The notes under the pieces are model-generated. The model ran no database searches. It had not been told where the DNA came from and was given only the letters and a program-made list of their open reading frames with translations. Below, piece after piece: positions 58,411-64,000 of a DNA stretch of 64,000 bases. The DNA comes from Caprella mutica (lineage: Eukaryota > Arthropoda > Malacostraca > Amphipoda > Caprellidae), in the NCBI GenBank assembly GCA_947561585.1, contig CANNZV010001156.1:113260-177259 (forward strand). The letters are read 5' to 3'. Numbering within the stretch: position 1 is the first letter of the stretch; each line of letters opens with the position of its first letter. The translations under genes and the position numbers were made by a program.

Positions 58411-59567
58411 TGTATTGCACTCTACCTTCGTTCTCACAGTGTTGGAACATCTCTATCTACCTGTGAGAACGAAAACAAATAATTAATCAGTCTTCTCCAG
58501 TGTCTCTCAGTGCTTTCCAGTGTCTACTTGTGTCGTGAAGTCTCTCCAGGGTTTTTACAGATATTACTACCACTCCGATGCAGCTAACATTAGGGTGACT
58601 GGATGCATTTCCGGCAGCTAACTAATGCTGGACCGAGATCGGCGATCTACACTGGAATTACGCACGACATTGCATTTTTGGAAGCCACTAATAATTGAAA
58701 TGATGGACTAAGGACGCCCCCGGGGGATGAGCTGACAACACTGGACAGCCTAGATGGCGGTTAAGGCAGCTGGATAATAGCATGATGGCCATTAACACAG
58801 TGAGTTCGTTGTGTAGGAGCAACAGAATTTTGTGGGCCATTAGGTAAAATTTTTGCTTATGAATTTTAAAGCCTCTAGATCCCAAATTTAAGAATAACCT
58901 ACATAACTTTAAAAATCTTTCAGCTTTTAAAAGAAAGTTAAGCTATTGCTATATTAAAAATTAATAAATATTAAAAATTAATAAATGTTAAAAATTAATA
59001 AATGTTAAAAATTAGTAAATAATTGAAATTTGGTAAATATTAAAATTTATTCTTGATAAAAGCAACGTTTATTTAAGTGGCTAATTTTTTCTCTTAGGTC
59101 AGTTCGCTGTTTTTTCCTTGGTCGCTGAACTTCTTATGAGAACTGGCTGTAGAGTGAAAGAAGTTTTGGTAATAATCTTTGGGTAGAACATGATTCGAAA
59201 TAATTCTTTTTGTCTTTCAGTTCTACCTATAAGTAACCGAATGCTTTATCTTTGCAGTGACTGATGGCAGCTGGATCGCTTCTGTTCCATGATGTTTGGG
59301 CGTCTCAGTCTAGTCTCTTCACTCCTAGATAACATTTAGTCTATTCAAAATTTTAACGTTAAATCTTGTGAAAGTTGTTAATTGGTAATTAATTAAATAT
59401 AGTTCTATAATTAAATAAAATTTTCTTTAAAAATCCCTACTTTAAAAGAATGTTAAATAATTTTTTGTTAATTAAATCATTTAAAAAAATTTAATGATTC
59501 AAATGATCACTAAACTAAACTAGATCAAGCAAGATTAAAATCAGATCAGAGGAACATTTTTTGTACA
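58411..59567 (+). mobile_element. 5' LTR of a BEL/Pao retrotransposon (left border uncertain)
   Basis: The right border is clear: TTTTTTGTACA ends immediately before the primer-binding site. The left border is a guess because the 3' LTR is outside the window. TGTATTGCAC at 58,411 or TGTTGGAACA at 58,440 are possible starts. A perfect 13-bp inverted repeat, TTCGTTCTCACAG with CTGTGAGAACGAA, lies at 58,427-58,473. A TTAAAAATTAATAAATG repeat (about five units, 58,953-59,040) supplies AATAAA hexamers. Confidence 0.6.
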
Positions 59568-59585
59568 TGGCGCCCAAACAGGGAC
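59568..59585 (+). promoter_or_regulatory. Primer-binding site, tRNA-Lys-like
   Basis: TGGCGCCCAAACAGGGAC differs at one position from the widely known site complementary to the 3' end of tRNA-Lys (anticodon UUU). It starts directly after the LTR, as expected for priming of minus-strand DNA synthesis. Confidence 0.8.
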
Positions 59586-59709
59586 TAGAGGTGGTCCAGC
59601 TGCTGTACTTCTATCTATGGTTTGTCCTTTGTATTTGCTCCCCCCCCCCCCATCTATCCTAACTCCATTTATTCCAGATTTAATATTTAGACTTTGATAA
59701 TCTTTCGAT
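59586..59709 (+). other. Leader between primer-binding site and gag start, with C12 run
   Basis: A run of 12 cytosines occupies 59,640-59,651. The first ATG in frame with the long ORF follows at 59,710. Confidence 0.6.
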
Positions 59710-62700
59710 ATGTCTGAATCCATTGAATTACTCGTACATTCGCGAAGATTTGTTCGTGCCTCAATTACTAGACTTTATAATACTACTGATTTTCATGGTT
59801 TAATTGAAGAGGACGAAAGGAAAGTTAAATTAATGAAAGTAAACGAGTTAAAAAATAGAGTCTTGGATTTAGACAGCCAAATTTTCAAAGTAATGATTAC
59901 CGGTGAGAGAAGTGAAGAAGAACTTTCATCAGAAGCTATTGCTTCTGAATCCTACCAGGATAAGTTGAGGGAACTCTTGGTTTCCTTAAGTTCCACTTCA
60001 GAAGACTCTGCAGTTACCTTCGCGTCACCGGTGGTGGATACTCCTAGGAGTCTGTTGAAGAGTCCTACAGCACCTCTACCTAAGTTCCACAGTAAGCCAG
60101 GTGAGAATTTGGAAACTTTTCTTGTTAGTTTTGAGGAGACTCTTTCTAAATTCAACTATACCGAATACGATAGACTGTTGTTGCTTAGGCAACAAGTTGA
60201 AGGAAGAGGTACTTTCTTATTAGAGTCCCCTGAACCTGACAAGCAAACTTATTCTGAGGCTAAGAAATTACTAGTTTCTGCTTTTGCTTCTGTTGATGTA
60301 CAGAAGTTTAACACACTTAAACAATTATCCGAAATGAAACTATCTATTTCTGAAGAACCATTCAAATATATTGGTGAAATGAGGAAAATTTCTCAATCAT
60401 TCGACTCATTGAAAATTAATGTAGATGATGTCATGAGATATTTTTTTTATAATGGAATGAATGAAAAGTTTAAAGCCCAAGTAGTTGCGGTAACTAATAA
60501 CGTGAGACCTTCGCTGTCAGAATTGTTTGCTAGTTTCTTTGATGCAAATGAAAGATACTTAGCTGCGCAAAAAGAGAGTAGAGTTACTAAATTTGATAAT
60601 TATAAATCTACTTCTTTAGCACTCTCCGCTGAAGTTAGTTCCGATAATCCATTTGTTAACTGTACTCTTTGCAAAAACGACAGAAATTCTGATCATGCAA
60701 TTAATAAGTGTAATAAATACCCTCTTGCCAGGGAAAAAATGCTGAGATTAAAATCACTGAATGGGTGTGAGAAGTGTGGCAACTTAACTCATAACAGTTC
60801 TTCATGCCAGTTTAAATTTAGAAACAAATGTAAATATTGTTCCGGCTGGCACTTTTCTTTCTTGTGTTTCAAATCTAAAATTGACGACCAAAAGAAACCC
60901 AATTTTAAATCTCAAACGGGTATGGCTTTAATAACAAATTCTTACAATGGTTTTTCCTACTCTGATTCTGTGCTGGCTACATTTTCCTCTAAATTTGAGA
61001 ATGGTACTAAAGTTAGATGTTTGAGAGATTCAGGTAGTCAGAGTACATTAATTTCTGAGAAAGCGCTGTCAATTGGTTCATATACCATATTGGAAGACCA
61101 TATTAAACTTACTATAAAGGGTATTAATTATGAAAGGGGTTATTTGTCAAAGAGAGTATTGTTGAGATTGGTGTTAAATAACGAATTAGTACTAATTGAA
61201 GCGTTAACAATTCCTGATATCTCAATATCCTTAGAATTACCTGGATTAGGTAAAATTATTAATGCATTTCTCGATAATGGTTATCGTTTAGCGGATGAAG
61301 ATTTGCTCAATGGTTCTGATAGAATAGATAAAATCGATTTGATTGTTGGGGCAAATTCTGTTCAGTATTTTATGGATCAGGCGATTCAGTTTGGGAAAAC
61401 TAATAAATCTATTTGTCTAAATACACAGATTGGCACAATGTTAATAGGTAAACTGTCCACCATGCTTGACAATATAGATTTTCTCCCTCGTTATGAATCA
61501 ACTATTGACAATAAAGACATGACTGTCCCATTTCTGACTAATTCAAATCATTTAATTACTGATGTGTTCACAGTTAATGTTACAGATAGGGAGGAAGAAG
61601 TTGTGTCTGACCCAGATTTTGACGTAAATTTATTTAGACCTCAATTGGGTGATAGCTTAGAACAAGACTGTGATTTCTATTTGGGCAAGGATAATTTCGT
61701 TGAAGATTCGGTTAATTCAGACCTGGATAATAATTTGATTTCTTATTTGTTGAATAATTTGGAGCAAAACCAAGAAGGTAGATTAGTTAGTCCGTTACTT
61801 TGGAATAATAAAGTTAAAGACAAACTGGGAAAAAATTTCAATCTAGCTAAAAATGTCCTAATGTCTAATAAGAAAAAATTAGTCAAAGATTTGGAGAAAC
61901 TAGAATTGATGGACTCTGTGATAAGAGAGTTGTTAGAAATGGGAGTTGTTGAACCTTTGGATAATATTGAAGAATTCATGAATGATAATCCAGATCATAG
62001 TTTCCTTGCGCATATGCCTATTATTAAAATGGATAGAACGAGTACTAAGTGTAGAATAGTGTTCTTATCTAACTTGTGCGATAAGAGAGATCCAAATGTT
62101 ATATCACATAATGAAGCTATGCTTAGTGGTCCCAATTTAAATCAGAAGTTGAGCACCGCTCTTCTTAATTTAAGATTTGGAAAAAACTTGATTTGTTTTG
62201 ATTTACGTAAAGCCTTTCTTCAGATAGAATTGCCAGATTCAGATCAGAGGAAACTACTTTTTCTTTGGTTTAAAGATCCCTTAAATGGCGATTTTTCGTT
62301 ACAGGCATTTAAAAATGTGCGCTTGAGTTTTGGGTTACGTTGCAGTCCTACAATTCTGATGGTTTCCTTGTACAAAATTTTAATTGCTGATACCTTTAAA
62401 GACTCTGTTGAATTGAGAGATTTGAAGAAGTTAATTTATTCTCTAACGTATATGGATAATTGTGCGGTAGCGGCAGATACAGAAGATGAACTGATTGGAG
62501 CCTTCAATAAGTTGGACGGGATATTTAATCCTTACAAATTTAGCCTTCAGCAGTTTTGTACGAATAATGCTTCTTTGAACGAAATAATACCCAAAGATGA
62601 GAAGACTTCAGGTAAAGTAGTCGATTTGTTTGGGCTAGAATGGAACAAAGATAGAGATACTTTATCAACGAAGAATAAATCTTTGAATGAAAATGCGGAT

Positions 62701-64000
62701 ACAAAACGCAAAATATTAAAGTCTATCGCGGAAAACTTTGACCCTTGTGGCTATGATGCTCCTGTAATGAACCGTGCCAGACTTTTCATGCATAAATTAC
62801 AAATGCAAAAGAATCTTGATTGGGATGCTAAGATTTCTAAGGATGATGCAAACGAATGGAAGAATATTTGCAAACAGGTTTATGCTGCCATTCCATTAGA
62901 GGTGTCTAGGTTTGTGGGTAGTAGGAATGATTCTTATAATCTTGTTGCATTTTGCGATAGTAGCAAACTTATGTATGGAACTACGATATACATTCAGAAT
63001 AGAAACACTAATGAGGTTCATTTTGTGATGGGGAAAAATCGGGTGGTGTCCAAACAGTTAGAAGATAAAACCATACCTTCTTTAGAATTAATGTCTGCCG
63101 TATTGGCTTCTGAGACTTTAATAGATTTAACTAAGGAGCTTAAAGGACCTCTTTGTTTGAACCCTATAGATGTTAAGGATTTGGTAGTGTATTCTGATAG
63201 TTTGGTTTCATTGAGTTGGATAAACTCTTATTTTTTGAAGTTGTCAAAGATGAACAAACAAAGCGTATTCGTTATGAATAGGTTGAAATCTTTGGAAAGA
63301 TTGACAGAGGTACATCCAATAACATTTTCATTTGTTGATGGTATTGCAAATCCGGCAGATTTGATATCAAGGGCAGTTTCCTATAAAATACTACTTAGAA
63401 GTAATTATCTAACGGGACCTAAATTCTTGACCTCTTCACAGCCCGATATTAGTAGGGCAGACACCCTAAAGTTTACTATTCCAGGTGTACAGATGGAAAC
63501 TTGCTCAGCAGTTGGGGTGAGTATTGTAAGTGAAGATCCAATTCCAATATTAGATGTCACAAAATTTTCAAGTTTGACTAAGCTTATCAAAGTCACTGAG
63601 AAGGTTCAATTGTTTGTTGATAAATTGAAATCTAAGAAAAACCATTCTGTTGCTTCTAACTCGAGAGATTTATATGATCGTGCTCTTTCTTTGTTACTGA
63701 AATACGAACAAAACTCTCACTTTAGTGATGTTATAGCCTATTTTCAGAATACTAACGTTTCAAATGCTGAAATTCCCAATCTTGTGACTCAATTGAATAT
63801 TTTTATGGATAACAGGGGGTTATTACGGGTAGGTAATAAGCTGTTGAAGAGCGGTAAATTCTCCTCAGACTCTCACTGTCCTATTCTGTTGCCAAAAGAA
63901 GGTCATTTAACTTTGTTAATAGTGAGACATGCACATGAAAAGTTAAATCACTCTGGTATTTATACTATCTTGTCTGAATTACGAAAGACCTACTGGATAC
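59710..64000 (+). CDS. BEL/Pao gag-pol polyprotein, 3' end outside window
   Basis: One open frame of at least 1,430 codons. In order: a gag region (1-390) with three CCHC zinc knuckles (C318-C334, C353-C366, C374-C386); aspartic protease with DSGS at 440-443; reverse transcriptase with motif A FDLRKAF (D831), LSFGLRCSP and active-site box Y914-M-D-N917; RNase H with D1083 in FCDSS, SLELMSA, YSDS and NPADLISR; and the beginning of the integrase zinc domain (about 1,399-1,430). Layout and motifs are those of arthropod BEL/Pao elements, which copy RNA to DNA and insert it in the host genome. No stop or frameshift is seen, suggesting a recent insertion. However, the usual YxDD box reads YMDN, so a catalytic aspartate is replaced by asparagine and activity is doubtful. 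Confidence 0.9.
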   Translation, partial: MSESIELLVHSRRFVRASITRLYNTTDFHGLIEEDERKVKLMKVNELKNRVLDLDSQIFKVMITGERSEEELSSEAIASESYQDKLRELLVSLSSTSEDSAVTFASPVVDTPRSLLKSPTAPLPKFHSKPGENLETFLVSFEETLSKFNYTEYDRLLLLRQQVEGRGTFLLESPEPDKQTYSEAKKLLVSAFASVDVQKFNTLKQLSEMKLSISEEPFKYIGEMRKISQSFDSLKINVDDVMRYFFYNGMNEKFKAQVVAVTNNVRPSLSELFASFFDANERYLAAQKESRVTKFDNYKSTSLALSAEVSSDNPFVNCTLCKNDRNSDHAINKCNKYPLAREKMLRLKSLNGCEKCGNLTHNSSSCQFKFRNKCKYCSGWHFSFLCFKSKIDDQKKPNFKSQTGMALITNSYNGFSYSDSVLATFSSKFENGTKVRCLRDSGSQSTLISEKALSIGSYTILEDHIKLTIKGINYERGYLSKRVLLRLVLNNELVLIEALTIPDISISLELPGLGKIINAFLDNGYRLADEDLLNGSDRIDKIDLIVGANSVQYFMDQAIQFGKTNKSICLNTQIGTMLIGKLSTMLDNIDFLPRYESTIDNKDMTVPFLTNSNHLITDVFTVNVTDREEEVVSDPDFDVNLFRPQLGDSLEQDCDFYLGKDNFVEDSVNSDLDNNLISYLLNNLEQNQEGRLVSPLLWNNKVKDKLGKNFNLAKNVLMSNKKKLVKDLEKLELMDSVIRELLEMGVVEPLDNIEEFMNDNPDHSFLAHMPIIKMDRTSTKCRIVFLSNLCDKRDPNVISHNEAMLSGPNLNQKLSTALLNLRFGKNLICFDLRKAFLQIELPDSDQRKLLFLWFKDPLNGDFSLQAFKNVRLSFGLRCSPTILMVSLYKILIADTFKDSVELRDLKKLIYSLTYMDNCAVAADTEDELIGAFNKLDGIFNPYKFSLQQFCTNNASLNEIIPKDEKTSGKVVDLFGLEWNKDRDTLSTKNKSLNENADTKRKILKSIAENFDPCGYDAPVMNRARLFMHKLQMQKNLDWDAKISKDDANEWKNICKQVYAAIPLEVSRFVGSRNDSYNLVAFCDSSKLMYGTTIYIQNRNTNEVHFVMGKNRVVSKQLEDKTIPSLELMSAVLASETLIDLTKELKGPLCLNPIDVKDLVVYSDSLVSLSWINSYFLKLSKMNKQSVFVMNRLKSLERLTEVHPITFSFVDGIANPADLISRAVSYKILLRSNYLTGPKFLTSSQPDISRADTLKFTIPGVQMETCSAVGVSIVSEDPIPILDVTKFSSLTKLIKVTEKVQLFVDKLKSKKNHSVASNSRDLYDRALSLLLKYEQNSHFSDVIAYFQNTNVSNAEIPNLVTQLNIFMDNRGLLRVGNKLLKSGKFSSDSHCPILLPKEGHLTLLIVRHAHEKLNHSGIYTILSELRKTYWI

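Noticed and set aside
59568..59585. Possible tRNA-Lys gene
   Set aside because: Only the 18 bases matching the tRNA 3' end are present, next to an LTR end. It is a primer-binding site, not a tRNA gene.

Overview
The window is AT-rich, intron-poor, repeat-dominated animal nuclear DNA, most likely from an insect. A BEL/Pao LTR retrotransposon, hAT-type and TA-flanked transposons and a DUF4817-type transposase remnant would suit a hemipteran, but nothing here proves the order. No bacterial operons, rRNA, tRNA or CRISPR arrays were seen. Apart from the retrotransposon, the only gene-sized coding sequences are copies of one intronless RING-finger family. Their base composition is visibly richer in G+C than the surrounding DNA.

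Layout. 1-12,074: unique or low-copy DNA with a transposon-derived ORF fragment, a 36-bp minisatellite beside two competing hairpins, a roughly 1-1.4 kb direct repeat pair (3.1-4.5 kb and 9.0-10.1 kb) flanking a 2.3-kb 22-bp minisatellite, and several MITEs. 12,075-30,410 and 38,313-57,870: two copies of a large segmental duplication, start-to-start offset 26,238 bp. Each copy carries three minus-strand RING loci in the same order: A (326 aa, intact), B (326 aa) and C (degenerate). The first unit has intact A and B and dead C. The second has intact A', frame-shifted B' and dead C'. A and B with their flanks are older paralogues of each other, so the duplication is hierarchical. 30.4-38.3 kb: a nest of transposons between the two units (a TA-flanked element with an empty site in the other unit, a hAT-type element with a perfect 8-bp target duplication, and a second hAT-like element), then a 40-bp minisatellite and a foldback-like element. 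58.4-64.0 kb: the 5' part of a BEL/Pao element on the plus strand (5' LTR, tRNA-Lys-like primer-binding site, one open frame of at least 1,430 codons), cut by the window end in the integrase.

The RING proteins have a C-terminal C3HC4 RING (C262 to C305 in copy A) behind about 255 residues that I do not recognise. They are predicted E3 ubiquitin ligases of unknown target. All copies share an upstream block about 115-180 bp before the start codon, and A, B, A' and B' share two hairpins just after the stop codon. Relics of the upstream block without a coding region occur at 3.1 and 9.0 kb. The cluster shows birth and death: tandem duplication, pseudogenes, a microhomology deletion, a probable gene-conversion tract and loss of part of the upstream block in one copy. 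This family is the most interesting candidate for something not previously described.
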